Part shown: one piece after another, positions 12,619 to 24,777 of the stretch
How positions within the stretch are numbered: position 1 is the stretch's first letter
Layout: the number at the start of each line of letters is the position of its first letter
Assembly: GCA_011800155.1 (NCBI GenBank)
Contig: CM022368.1
Coordinates: forward strand, 496,001 to 560,000
Reading direction: 5' to 3'
Source of the DNA: Flammulina velutipes
Lineage: Eukaryota > Basidiomycota > Agaricomycetes > Agaricales > Physalacriaceae
DNA: 64,000 bases
The notes under the pieces: generated by a model
What the model was told of the DNA's origin: nothing
Seen by the model: only the letters and a program-made list of their open reading frames with translations
Database searches by the model: none
Made by a program: the position numbers and the translations under genes

Positions 12619-13834
12619 CTATAGCTCCTGGAAACCGCCTCGACTTCCTCCGTACTTTCTTGACGTCCAAGTCACCGGCTCTGGTCGATCACGATTCACC
12701 TCCACCTTGAAAATATCAAATCGCTGATATCCTCCCACAAAGTCATGAAACTGTTTCGGCTCTATACACTTGCTGAGATCCATATCGCAATAAGCGATGC
12801 CTTCTTCGCCTCGTACTTCATCGCCTATTTGGTTGCCCATGGGATCGATGAATAAGGAAGCTCCTAGTTGGACCTTGTCCAGAATGTCGGCGCAAGTGGA
12901 GTCTCGTGCGACGAGATAGTTGCGCATGTCTGCATCCATGAATCCGGAGCATATGATGCCGAAACACTTTCCCTCGAAGCAGTGAGCTGCTACACGAATG
13001 CGCGTCGCGGCAACGAGATCAAAGTTGCCGGAATCCTCAGGCTTTCGAGTGGGAAAGAAGGGTGGCCACACTATCAAGAACGCCATCAGCCGCGAGGCTT
13101 TGTGTGGGAATGATTCAAGGAAGAAGACGAAGACGTACATGACACATGTAGTTGTTCTCCTTGGGCCATCAAAGCATAGCGGGCGAGGGAGTTTCCGTTC
13201 TCGCCACAAATCAGTCCACCGATACGCCCTAGCCGTGACGTATCGCAGACCTGCAGGCCTGCTCCATCGCCAGGTGACCACGTCAGCTTCTCGTAAAAGG
13301 TTGGTACAAGCTTGCGATGGTGAATCAACAAAGAGCCATCGTCGCCAATGAGGATGGACGCGTTCCAGATACATCCTAGACTTGCATGCGAACGTTCGTT
13401 AATGCCGACATGGGCGAAGATGTTATGCTTCCGACACGCCTCACGAATAAGTGCGATTTCTGGACCGTCGATGTAGACGGACTGTTCTGCCAATCTACAG
13501 AAGAGATCGTGGTTTTCTAGCGGAGACGAAAGCGCAGACCAGACGGGGAACGCGGGAATGTAGCTCTCGGGGAATACGACAAGGCTAGAAAGTTATATAA
13601 CATCGTTAAAGTCTGAACTTTGAACGTAAATATAAACGCGGAATGACATACTCTGCGTTCTTAGCAGCGGCCTCTGCGATAAGTGCGACGACCTTTTGCA
13701 CAGTTTTGTCGGTGTCGAGGAAGACGGGGGCGACATTACAAGCTACGGAACATGAAGATATGAGCTTCAGTCCTAGACTGATGGCGAGGATCCTCTTTAC
13801 CTGCAACTCTCACTTTTGGTAGACGAGCAGGCAT
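12619..13834 (-). CDS. Nitrilase (carbon-nitrogen hydrolase superfamily)
   Basis: The start at 13834 (MPARLPKVRVA) is spliced to CNVAPVFLDTDKTVQKVVAL, then through a second intron to the FPESYIPAFPVW region, which holds the catalytic glutamate. The catalytic lysine lies in HHRKLVPTFYEK and the catalytic cysteine in GGLICGENGN. An intron near 13090-13155 joins GEQLHVS to LWPPFFPTRK. The C-terminal exon ends SRKYGGSRGGFQEL at 12619. Nitrilases convert nitriles to carboxylic acids and ammonia without a metal. The residue after the catalytic cysteine is Gly instead of the Trp common in bacterial and plant enzymes; I believe this C-G-E form is usual in one fungal subgroup. Substrate is unknown. 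It diverges from an aminotransferase gene 1.3 kb away. Confidence 0.9.
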
Positions 13835-15154
13835 TTTGTTTGTCGCAGGTGTGGGGGAGGGATATGATAACGATGCCCTGTAGAAGCTGTTACTTTAAAT
13901 ACCATCGAAGGAAACCAATCCCTTACCAAGTTTGACCCAACCTTGGGACCCCGCAACGTCCGACCCAAGATCTGCCCTGGATCACTGTCTCCTTCCGCGC
14001 GCTCCCCGATAGTATTCTGAACCGCGGGTTCACTATGTAAGTTCTGACATACCATTGTCCCCATGAAGTAAGAACATCACGAGAAGTCGCCCAAGAAAGG
14101 TGAAAACCACCATTTTGGACCTGCTGGCTGCCTGCCGCGGTGTGAGTACCCGGTACCCGAGGATAAGATAACAGCTCTCAGTTGGATTCCGGACGGGTAA
14201 TAGACCAAGAGTGCGTTGTGTGACCTACTCCGTGGCGCGGAGCCTGCCAGCTGAGATCTTTTAATCGAAATATCCTCATACAAGCCACGGACAGGGTGTG
14301 TTGATTGGGAGATTCTGGAGAGGAGGTACTAGCGTGGACTTTACCTACTATGCTAAGTGAGCCTTCGCGGATAGGCCCTGTGATATTTTCGGAGCTCAGA
14401 CGACACAGCAAGTACGCATGGAGATGTTCTTTGTGCCGAGGGCGAGAGAGTTGTACGGAGCTGAGGGCGTCCCTCAAGCTTCAAGCTTTATCCTGTAATA
14501 TTAAGAATGCGTGATTCTGCCCAAGTTCTGCCAGAACATTGTATGAGCGCTAACGATACGTGACTGTCTTGGCCTGACTCACCAGAGCTACACGCCAAGC
14601 GTTCAAATTTTCAACGCTTCCACTCGGACTATCACCGTGACTAGCACTCGCCATCGATATACAAGTGGAGACCAAAAGAAATCGGACAATGCTAGCTCAC
14701 ATTGGCAAGGACACCTTCAAGCTTTCGGATGGACTCAATACTCGGAGCTGAGAGAACGGCAATACCTGCGGCCGCTCATAAATCAAGCTTCATGGGGACC
14801 CAACGTCGATATCGAGTATCGAATGCGGCAACTGACTCCGACTGGCTCTCGATTGGTGAGCTTGTTCGAATTAGCGAAACACGCGCCTGCTCCGCTGTGC
14901 GATGACCTTCTGTACTATGCGGTCAGTCTCCTTGTATCTATCAAGTAGAAGCTGATTGAACTTTTGCCATTCCAGAAATTGCAAGAGTCCGAGGGTGAAC
15001 TCGAGAGAGCCGATGGATGTTGAAAGTAAACGCGGACTTTGGCCACAAACGGCCAACCCAAAAATAGCTCGGACAATGATGTGACGACGACAGCCGCGCT
15101 TCGTTGACCTGTCTTAGCACAGAACCTCCATTTGTTTCGAAAGTCTCGCAAGAA
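13835..15154. other. Spacer between the diverging nitrilase and aminotransferase genes
   Basis: No gene is supported here. An open stretch near 14690-14945 (+), with peptide YRMRQLTPTGSRLVSLFE, looks mildly protein-like but has no recognisable domain and no start. The two ends should hold the promoters of the flanking genes. Confidence 0.4.
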
Positions 15155-17634
15155 ATGACATCCAGCGCAGACCCGTCGCGACCTGGGACGCCACGGTTTA
15201 AAGACGTGGTATGCGCCCTTTCTCTACCTTTTTCGGGATCCCTCACCTCATTTGCTTCATTAGGTTCGCGACATCATGAAGCATTATCGACACGAGAAAG
15301 AGTCAGAGGCTCATCGAGTACGTTCGGACATCGCTTCAGTCTCAGCATCTGTGCTCAATTTGAATCAGATCTTTCGCCAATCTGCAGGCCACAACACCAA
15401 AGGAGTTCTTCCCCAGACAGTCAATCCTGTGAGTAGGACGCGCATCTTTGCTCATCTGATACTCATGTTCTACAGGATGAAGAAACAGTTCCTGGAATTC
15501 AGCATCCTGGTAGCACCGGTGTAATCTACTGCTCCGATCGCGCCATGGCGAATGGCTTCAGTTATGCCAACTCCCACGACTGGGCCAATCTTGGACAAGG
15601 TGCTCCAGAGGTTGGGCCTATCCCAGATGCTCCTGCGCGTCCTACGTCCATCCCCCTCCCCACCGACTCTCTCGAGTACGCACCAACAACCGGCGTAAAA
15701 GGTACGTAACGGTGACACCGGAGTATTTTACACGGCTAATCAATACCACCAAGCTCTTCGCGAGGCGGTGGCACATCTGTACAACGACACGTACAGGAAA
15801 GGCAAAGAGAGCCAATACACCTACGAGAACGTTTGTATCGTTCCCGGTGGGCGCGCGGGTCTCTCCCGGGTTGCTGCCGTTATTGGGGATGTCTATACGG
15901 TACAGCAACGTGTTTGTGTGCTGATCACTATCTGACGCATACTAGTCTTACCAAATTCCCGACTACACGGCGTATGATCAGATGCTGAGCGCCTTCAAAC
16001 GTCTCGTGCCAGTCCCCACAGCGTGAGTACAGATCGCTGGCTCGATTTAGCATGTACTCATCTCTGTCTAGTTTGGATCCCGCTGTATGTAACTCATGCA
16101 TTATTGTAGACCACGATAACCGATTCCTCGATAGAACAAATACAAGCTCGACCTTCATCAAGTCAAGGTATGTTATCTAACGTTTAAGAATGGAACAACC
16201 ACATAGGTTGTTATAGAAAGATATTCAAACGCAAGGGCTTGCTGTTATTCTTGCGTCCAACCCAAGGAATCCAACTGGACAGGTAATTCTTCCCAACGAC
16301 CGAAAAAATCCACGCTGACATTCGCGGACACGTACAGGTCATCAAGTGTGTAACACGTTTCGTGCATATTCGCCTTCTCTAAAGTATTCAATCAAGAGGA
16401 AACGACCTCAAAGAATTGGTTGATTTAGGCCGTGAAGGGACAACTGTTATCCTGGACGAAGTACGTGATTCCCTTACTACTTGAAAACACCTGTTTACTA
16501 CGTTTGCATTCAGTTCTACTCTTGGTACATCTACCCCGAAAATGAGCGTGATTATGGCCGCTCGGTATCTTCTGCAGAATATATTCACGATGTCAACGAG
16601 GTAACTTGACATTGCCCTTGTCATTTACTTCCGCTTTTCACGCCACATTTGATAGGACCCCGTCGTGATTGTAGATGGCCTCACGAAGGTACCGCCTCAT
16701 ATTTCAGCCCTTCGCAGATATCTAAATATATGTCGCAACAGAATTGGCGCCTTCCAGGATGGCGGATTTGTTGGGTTCTTGGACCGAAAAACTTGATCAG
16801 CGCTCTTTCACAGTCCGGTAAGTCAACTAAATACTCTTGTAAATAGCACCGGTCACTAATGAGCAACAGGATCCTTCCTTGACGGAGGTGCTAATCATCC
16901 GTGAGTTCAGTTGCCCACGACCGTGGCAGCTCGTCTTATTGTTCCTTCAGTTTACAGCTAGCAGCCATTCCGCTTCTTGATCCTGTCCATGTTAAACAGG
17001 AAAAGGTTTCGATCATGCTTTCTTCTGGAGGATAAAGAGTTCACAAAATTTGTGTAGATCGCGCTCCAGAAACACTTCAAGATGAAGAGAGATCATGTTC
17101 TCGCGCGACTACATTCCATGCATCTCGACGTCACCATCCCACCCACGAGTACCTTCTACATTTGGTTGAGCCTTGAGAAGCTTCCCGATCCTTTGAATAA
17201 TGGACTAGTAAGTGTTGCCATCCTAATAACCCGCTTCATATGACCAATCTCCCTTGCAGACCTTCTTCGAGGAACTCTTAAAAGAGCAAACCATCGTCAT
17301 TCCGGGCATCTTCTTCGACATCAATCCCGCTCATCGCAGGAACTTGTTCAATTCGCCTTGCCACCAATTTGTTCGCTTGTCGTTCGGACCCCCAATCGAG
17401 GATCTAGATAAAGGCTCGTCATTCCGTTCATCTTGATATCATTCAATAACGCTACGTAGGATTGGACGCTATCGGACGAGTCCTGAAGAAGGCCAGGAAG
17501 GAAGGAATGAGTGGTTTCGGTCATCAGTATGTGCACTCCTGTTGATCCAACAAGTCAGTACTGATAGTCGTGTTAGCTACAAGAAGAGCATCGATTTGTC
17601 TACTACTGAAAAACCTGAGGGATCCGTACTCTGA
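15155..17634 (+). CDS. PLP-dependent class I/II aminotransferase
   Basis: The start MTSSADPSRPGTPRFKDV is at 15155; in-frame codons continue upstream to 15104, so an earlier start is possible. About a dozen short introns divide the gene. Recognisable parts in order are SHDWANLGQGAPEVGPIP, CIVPGGRAGLSRVAAV (cofactor phosphate region), IPDYTAYDQML, VILASNPRNPTGQ, TVILDEFYSWYI (the aspartate that contacts the pyridine nitrogen), and VDGLTK-NWRLPGWRICW (the lysine that forms the Schiff base, then the substrate arginine). Near the end is QFVRLSFGPP with the carboxylate-binding arginine. Length is about 530 residues, with an N-terminal extension compared with the core fold. The amino donor and acceptor cannot be inferred. 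The gene is intact and ends SVL at 17634. Confidence 0.9.
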
Positions 17635-17817
17635 ATTTGTATTCTGCGCTGTCAAACCATTTGGACTTGTCCTATTATTCGATACTTTGTGTTCAACTTG
17701 GACTTCCTCAACAGTAACGTCTGGGTTTAGACATCGATTCAAGACTTTCTCTTAGCCGAGAGCACATTACCCTGATGTTTATCATCTACATCAAACAGGT
17801 CCTTCTCCTCTCCCACC

Positions 17818-19459
17818 ATGTCGACCAACACGAGTGAAACATCACCTCTTCTACAAGATACTGAGCGGGTCGAACACCAGACCTCGGAGGCGCCCTCAAT
17901 CGAAGGCGCTGCTTGGAAACACACAATACGTCGAAGAAAACGTTCTCTAATCTTTGGTGCAGTCGCTGTGGGCCTCACTGTCCTCTTGGTTGTTGCTATC
18001 GCGACGAATGTCCGTCCCTTTCCGCCCTCGACACGCCCCGGAGACGGAATTGGAAATGAGGATGAGTACGGCCTGCTTGGGGATGATCCACGACTCTCAG
18101 TGCGTTTCTTGACTATCGCTCGACGCGTCAACTTATTCGCAAACTAATCCTTCCCGAAAAGAAATACTTGACACCGTCTGATGCGCAATATTGCGCAGAC
18201 TGGAAAGACTCTGAACGGATTGTCAGCGATGGTGTATCTTTGAGCTCAGCTTCTTTCACCCTGCCTGCGTCCTCTGGTCTTCTGTTCTTCGTATCGCGCG
18301 GCCAATCGACCAATGGCAACTTTCGTCTTCTTTCGGAGAGGAGCTCTGGCCACGATATTGCGGTTGAAGTAACAGCAACGTACCACGAGCAAAGTCGACT
18401 TGACAAGACCAAGGCGTGTTATGCGGTCAATGCCAACGAGCACGGGATATTACTCCATGTAAGGATCAGTTTCACACACGGACCGTCTCATTCTGACAGG
18501 CTCATAGACTCGATCCGACGAGAACTGGAAGGGAGATGAGCCCATTTTCAACATCACTGTTCAGCTCCCAGATATCCAGGAATTCGGAGATTTGAGCACA
18601 GATTTCAGTAATGGAGTTTACAACCACGAGATTGGATCATTCTTTGACCTGTGGCGCCCCACAAGCTTCGGCGAGCTCCACATCAAGGCCAAGAATGCAC
18701 CAGTGCTAGTTGAGGTGAGGTCAAGCAACTCCAGAGCATGTGCAACAACTGAAGGTTTTTTTCACCTTGTAGGCCATGATCACCCCATCCAGTTTTGTTG
18801 AGACTAGCAATGCCAGTATCGAAGGCATCTTCCTTGTTGCTGACGAAGTACACCTACGAACCGAAAACGCGCCTATAACAAGCATCATCTGGGCCTTAGG
18901 TCAAAGACCAGGCGCTGAAGTCAAGACGTCCGTTAGGACTAAAAATGCGTGCGTGCTCGTCATACTTACTTACGTTGCATGTTTTGACTGCCTTGACAGA
19001 GCTATCGCAGCCTTTATGACCATGGTGTCTGACTTCGAGCGCATCAAGCTCATTTCCGAATTTCATACTTCCAACGGTGCTCTAAACATCAGTATGCCAC
19101 ACACCGCAGGCATGCTGGCAGACCAGTGTATCCTTGACATCGAAGGTTCAACCAGCAATGCCTCCACGAGCGTCTTTCTCGCCCCCGATTACGATGGTTA
19201 TTATGCATTGGAAACGACTGAAGGACTCGCCAAGGCACGAATACAGTGGGACCCTACGTTGCGGGATCCGGATGGTAAAGGAAGAAAGAGAACAATGGAG
19301 AACGACGTTGATGAACCATGGAAGAAGGAGGGTAAGATGTATTGGGGAGATAGCCTTCCCAAACCCGCAAGCAGCATCAGAGTTACCACGACGAAGGAAG
19401 ATGCATGGCTATATACCAACTACGAAATTGTGTCTCAGCTTGAATTTTTGACATTATAA
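17818..19459 (+). CDS. Single-pass (type II-like) membrane protein with beta-rich outer domain
   Basis: The start follows CCCACC. Residues 1-40 are polar and contain the SPLL motif often seen near vacuolar-type leader regions. A basic cluster RRRKR is followed by one membrane helix (LIFGAVAVGLTVLLVVAIA). The rest would lie outside the cytosol. It alternates strands such as LHIKAKNAPVLVE, VHLRTENAPITSI and VKTSVRTKN, which resemble stacked beta repeats of the DUF4097 adhesin-like kind (inference). Introns follow DDPRLS, NEHGILLH and PVLVE, and one lies near 18955-19002. The C-terminus ends LEFLTL at 19459. It is only about 180 bases from the upstream aminotransferase gene, in the same direction. 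No activity is assigned. Confidence 0.75.
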
Positions 19460-19520
19460 GTATGATGACCAGACTCGGAATTTTGACACAATTGCATATG
19501 ACTGGCAGTATAGATGGGCC

Positions 19521-21463
19521 TCATTTATACAACATAGTGTTTCGATCTTCGAGATCACGGTTATGTAGTATGAAAGTCTTTTCCCGCCTGACTACCTTCA
19601 TGTCAATACGCATCATACCATCCAGTTGCTGGTTCACCCCTCGAGGCAGCTTCCACGCAACCAATAGGCCGTCACGCCCCTGCAGTTCTCGTACCATTTT
19701 TCCAAGGTCTCCGGCTAATTCGGATGGTTCCCATCGTATCTTCAACTCTGAGTTATCTTCTGTAAAATCGATGTATCTGGGTGTGCCCAACATACTCTTG
19801 TTGTCGTCAGTGCTTAGCATATCCTGCACTACGCAGCCGAGAAACCAAGAATCTTGTGTTGTTGTCCAGCCGAGAAAAGTAGCTGCCGGAAAGGAGACCA
19901 TGTTCAACGGGATGCAGCCATGTCGAAGGGCAAAGTACTTACTTTGTTGGTCTTTGCGTCGCTCGGCACATTTCGAACGATGCGCTTTCCAATCTGCCCT
20001 TTGACATGGTCGCGAGCAGTAGTAATACAGACCACATCCTGCACAAGCCATCCTATGTAATCTCTTTTCTGAATTCGAGCACTGCGAACAGGTGTAAATT
20101 TTTGAACAAGATAATGTACAGAAATACTTGCTCCAGGAAATTCGCAAAGTGGTGGGCGACTCTTTTGAGATTGCCGTACGCGATCCAGGTATACAAGTCT
20201 CTCCGAATATAATTTCCATGCTTGACGGATTTCTGGATGGTGGGCAAGGCCGATTCCCTGCACCTCCCTCTGCATAGCCTTATGCAACCGAACGGCGGGT
20301 AGTAGCACAGAGTGATAGACGAGGTAGGGCGCCATGTATGTCAGCAATGAAGGTAACTCTATTGAGTAGAGCAATCTATACTGCCGTTCCACGGAGTTCG
20401 AACTCAAGGAGAATGTTTGACAGTACCGGAGGAGATAAAGTAAGACCTTTGATTCAAGGATGATCTGCACTTGTGGATGACCAAGGCGTAGGGTGATGAG
20501 TGAGAGCTGCTCTAGAGATGCAGCGATGAGATGGATAATGGCAGCGAAGAGCGGCACAGGCGTTTCCTGTGAGATTGGTAGATCTTGCTGTTGAAGCTTC
20601 ATTACCCGAGGGGAGGTAGCAGCCAAAATGGCCCTACATATCCACTGGGTGTGTTTCATCTGAACAAGCTCCGGCCAGAACGCATGTGTGTGGGGAGAAA
20701 GAAAATCGCCCAATGCCTCGTAGAAGAGATATATCGTGATCATGCGGCGCGCTATAAACTTTGGCGGTGTGTTATCTAGATCGACGAGGTTCTCGGTTAC
20801 TGTTGCGTGGAGCAAGTTTATGAAGGTTTTGGCGTTGGTGCGAAGGATATCCAGAACTTGACCGTGTGCTAGCGGAATTGCCTTTTTGCTTTTGTCAATG
20901 AATGACAGGCCCTCACAACAAAGGCGCTGTGTCCTCCTACGGTTCTCGCTCGCAGGTATCCTTTCGGTGCTAAAGAGCAAATCGCAGAGCATTCGAGGGA
21001 GAAAAAGACGGTCTGTGGATGGTATCTTCATCGATGCTACCTCTCTTATGATACGGAGAGACGTGGTTTCACGGTTATCGACAAGTTCTCTGAGAACATT
21101 GGATGATACGACAGTGAGATCTCCGTCAGAGTCTAGCGATGGGAGGACGAAATGGTTCATAAAATATGTGACTCAAGACCTGACGAATGGGAGGAGGTCG
21201 AAGACGAGCTGTTCGGCTTGTAACGCGTAAGCTGCCGGCGCGCGAAGAAGGCCCGCTTGAAGGCTTGACACCAAGGAGCATAACGCGAAGTATCCAGTGG
21301 TGGTAGGGTTATTTGGACTTTGAAGTAGAGGAATGTGGATTGTGGGACAAGGTGTAAGGCTAGCCCTCCTCAGTTCGACTGAAAAGGTTACAAAAGCAGA
21401 GTGATTTGTCGCCGCCTGAATTGCTGTAGCCAAAAGCAAGTCGGTTTCTATTGGATAGGCCAT
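19521..21463 (-). CDS. MYND zinc-finger protein
   Basis: The start at 21463 (MAYPIETDLLLATAIQ) opens a long helical N-terminal region of about 420 residues without a recognised domain. An intron of about 90 bases joins DLLPFVR to ELVDNRETT, and a second near 20110-20165 joins YLDR to YFCTLSCSK. The MYND finger follows: CSQC, MACAGCGLYYYC, CQRADWKAHRSKC. This matches the C-x2-C ... C-x2-C ... C-x3-C ... H-x3-C pattern that coordinates two zinc ions and usually mediates protein contacts. About 140 further residues end at 19521. Many fungi carry expanded families of such proteins of unknown role. No SET domain is visible, so it is probably not an SMYD methyltransferase. Confidence 0.85.
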
Positions 21464-21783
21464 GCTTGGGCAAAATTCAGAACGAATATTACAGACACAC
21501 AAGACGACAAAAACTTACTCAGAGCCAGAGCCGAAATTACTTCTGATGGTTCAAAGAGTTGAGCAAGCTGCAATGGCCCACGAGCAAGTTGTCAATCGAT
21601 CACGTGTATGTTTCAACAGCCTGCTCAGTGCTCCAGCCTGCCAGTGCCAGTGCGTCAGACTCGACGATGGTGAAAAATATTTACAATTGTGCGATTGTCT
21701 AGGTCTACGGTTATGCAAATATATAGAAAGAAACTGCGCGCCAAAGTTCGTTCATACCATAACTATCAAGGAATTTATATACC

Positions 21784-22795
21784 TCATAACCCATCTCCTT
21801 GAAGCTCTTCGAACCGCTTCCTTGCCATCCTGATATTGAGTCTGACTGCTGCTGTCTCTACACGAGGGTCATGTGCGATCACCAAGACGTACGTATTTCG
21901 GGTCATTTCGTCTAGAACGGCCGTAAAGTCAGGTAGTTCCAGCTCGAGTGCGTAGAATTCCTCCCGAACGCGCGCACAAGAATGCTTGAAGGCCTTGATG
22001 AGCTCCGACGTTCGTTCATAGCGTGTAGCTGTCATGTCAAGCGTGTCTTCACCGGCCTCAGACTGTGAAGAGGATGCTATAACGAGGAACGTGGTCCGCT
22101 CGAAGAGAACGACTTCTGCTGCGCTGCAGATTTGAGCAAAAGTACGAAGATGTTTCGTCAAAACCGCGGCATTCGGTATGAGTGTGTGCACGATGCTGGA
22201 CCAAGCCTGGTTGGACGTCAGTTGCTGGAGAAAGAGGTGGATTGGTAGCTGACCTTGTATAAAGACTCGTCGTAGATGCTAGTTCCAAATATGGTGGCTT
22301 TGGTTTCTCCAGTGGCCGCAAGAAGGTCCTTCCGCTTCTTCTCAAAGACTTCGCTATCTCCCCTGACCAAATCCATCTTGTGTACGAGCAAAAAAACCGC
22401 GGCTTCTTTGCTATGTGCTCGCAGGCCTTCCAAGCAGTCCGTGTAGTAGTCGAGGTCCTTGTTCATTTCTCTCGTCTCGACGTCGAAGACATAGATCATG
22501 ACTCCAACATGCTGAAAGATAGTCGACCTCTGGGTGGTGAGATATCCGTCCATGAACGCGTCTTGGCCGCCGCAATCCCACAGGTTGAGGACAAGATCTC
22601 CCAGAAAGCGCACATGGTTCTGTTCAACATCGATGGTGGCGCCTAGACGTGCTGTCATGGATGCTGGGTTGTTGGAAAATATCAGCGAACGCATCGAGGT
22701 CTTGCCACTCCCAGAGGCGCCCATGAGGAGGACCTATACTGATCGACAGTTAATGCGAGTGGATGTGACACGTGGATGCGCACCTTTTTCTTCAT
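21784..22795 (-). CDS. gtr1: Gtr1/RagA-type Rag GTPase
   Basis: The start at 22795 gives MKKK, and a 50-base intron joins it to [16 protein letters not shown] (P-loop). Switch regions and G motifs are visible: [27 protein letters not shown] (G3) and LLVHKMD (G4; His replaces the usual Asn, as in Rag proteins). A second intron near 22205-22250 leads to the C-terminal roadblock-like half ([20 protein letters not shown]), which ends at 21784. Gtr1 pairs with Gtr2 at the vacuole or lysosome and passes amino-acid status to TORC1. The length, about 310 residues, is typical of the family. Only 176 bases separate its start from the diverging kinase gene. Confidence 0.94.
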
Positions 22796-22971
22796 CCTGT
22801 CTTCATGAGTTCAGGCTGTCAACGTTAGAAGAAAGAAGGAAGTGATGGCAAAGCGCCACCGGCATACACATAATTTTGAAACTATTTAATTACGTATTAC
22901 GTAATATAAATCTCAACTAGCAACTCCCATGAACCGCGTGTGGCGCGGCAGCTCAAATTCACTATTTGAGG
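22796..22971. promoter_or_regulatory. Short divergent promoter (Gtr1-like / kinase)
   Basis: These 176 bases lie between two diverging ATG codons. They contain an AT-rich palindromic run (AATTACGTATTACGTAAT near 22888-22905) and the word TGTGGCGC at 22939-22946. Both are candidate sites; neither is tested. Confidence 0.45.
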
Positions 22972-24582
22972 ATGGTCCCCGAAGATTTTGAGGATATTCA
23001 TGTATGTGACGTTCCACTCATATGCTCCTAACTAATTGATCTTCAGAGAGACCTTCCCGATTCCTGGCATAGCTGGAGGACGTTGCCGTTTGAGCAATTT
23101 CATAGACCATGGGACACTCTTCGCGTCTTTTTTTCCACCGTGGGCTACGACCTGTATCAGGGTGATCACGAACACGACCCAACTTCAAGGAGACAGGAAT
23201 CACCTGCAGACGATTCATTCGAGCTTTATGGTGACCGTGGCGATGGGTTTATATGCTATATGGTACCTGCAAGTAGCATCTCCTGTCAAGTGTACACATA
23301 TCTCTCATCTGATTATATGAACTATAGGCAAGTACCGTGTTTGCTGCTCGGGATAGGTCTGACAGTTCTCGATGTCAACAAGGTCAAGCTTCTGACCTCG
23401 CCCTAGGAAAAACCGTGATGTGGTTATAAAAGTCATTTCCAAAGGCGACGAAAATATCCATGAACTACAAATTCTTCAGCTCCTCAATTCAGAGCAACTC
23501 AAGTCAGACCCTTTAAATGCGACGGTCCCAGTCATCGAGTTCGTAGACTTTCTTGACTGGACCTTTGCAGTGATGCCGTTCTGTGACGAGTCTTTTGAAC
23601 CTGTGATGCGGAACCCCGACGAATGCTTAGAGCTCGCCGAGCAAATACTGCGGGTGATTATTGTATTTCTTCTCAGTATTGATCGTTTTTGAATGTTGTA
23701 CTTTACCAGGCCCTTACGTTTCTCCACGACAATAGGATTGCGCACATGGTACGTGCCCACTTGTCTTATTCAACCACTAAAAGTAGAACGTTTGCATTTT
23801 AACTGTCAGGATATCTCTCATGAGAATATAGTTATCAACCATCATGGGAAGATTCCTCAATCGACGATCTGGCATCCAGAATCCATGACAATTGAAGTAG
23901 TGTGGCCACCACCCGAATTCCGGACGTTCCCCATACGATATCTTATTCTCGACTTTGGGATATCCCATTCATTTCCTAGAACCCTTCCCCTCTGTGATTG
24001 CTGGACGGCACCTACTAATATCGGGCGCTATACTCGAGCGCCAGAGGGTGGCTTTACACGATTCAACCCATTTTCAGCAGATGTATACCAGACCGCAATG
24101 CTTTTCTACGACTGGTTCCATGTGGGTGTTTCTTTCCCCGCTCCTTTTACCAACAGCAGCTAATGGGGGATCGTGTAGAATCTCACCCCAGATGTAGTAC
24201 CCGGGCTTCTACCCCTCTTACAAGACATGTCCTCGTTCTACGCTCCTGACCGCCCCTCCATGGCTACGGCACTCCAGCGGCTGGTCCGTCTCCGTGCGCA
24301 ATTACCTCAGGATAAGAGCCTCATGCTTGTTCGCGGCTTGGAGCCCGGGCAACCACGATACATCCCCCGACACTTCCTCCGTCACGTTCACGAGATTTAT
24401 CGTGCTCGTGGTCTGTCAACGGTCGCTCTATTTACCTATGGGACAATCAAGAATGGGTGAGCTGTCTGCTATGTATGATTTGAACCATCGCTTACTTGCT
24501 CCTCACCAGTCTGAGACCGGTATTGATTTGGCTTGGCCGCTATTTCCCTTGGATGGCTCCCAAAAGTATTCGGGGCTTGTGA
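22972..24582 (+). CDS. Protein kinase-like protein (Agaricomycete-type)
   Basis: The start MVPEDFEDIH is followed by an intron and RDLPDSWHSWRTLPFEQFH. The kinase core is readable through several short introns: VVIKVISKG (ATP-anchoring lysine), ENIHELQIL (helix C glutamate), IAHMDISHENIVIN (catalytic aspartate in an HMD form) and YLILDFGISHSF (DFG). A C-lobe follows with FNPFSADVYQTAM. All core catalytic residues are present, so activity is plausible, although the glycine-rich loop is not clear. After TYGTIKNG, an intron near 24456-24510 adds a hydrophobic tail (LRPVLIWLGRYFPW) that ends at 24582; without it the protein stops at 24460. Substrate is unknown. Such kinases form large families in mushroom genomes. 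Confidence 0.8.
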
Positions 24583-24777
24583 GGATCGCGAGGAGGCATC
24601 TATGATATCAGGAAGATCAACCAATGTTTCTTGTCGTTGCATTTTTTATTTCAATCTACTACTGTCTTATCTCGCATTTCGTATCAATAATTAATCTGTC
24701 GTTCAGACATTGCAAACCTCGACTGAACGATCCGCATTAAGCATTACTGTTAACATTACATGACATTATGGTGGACC

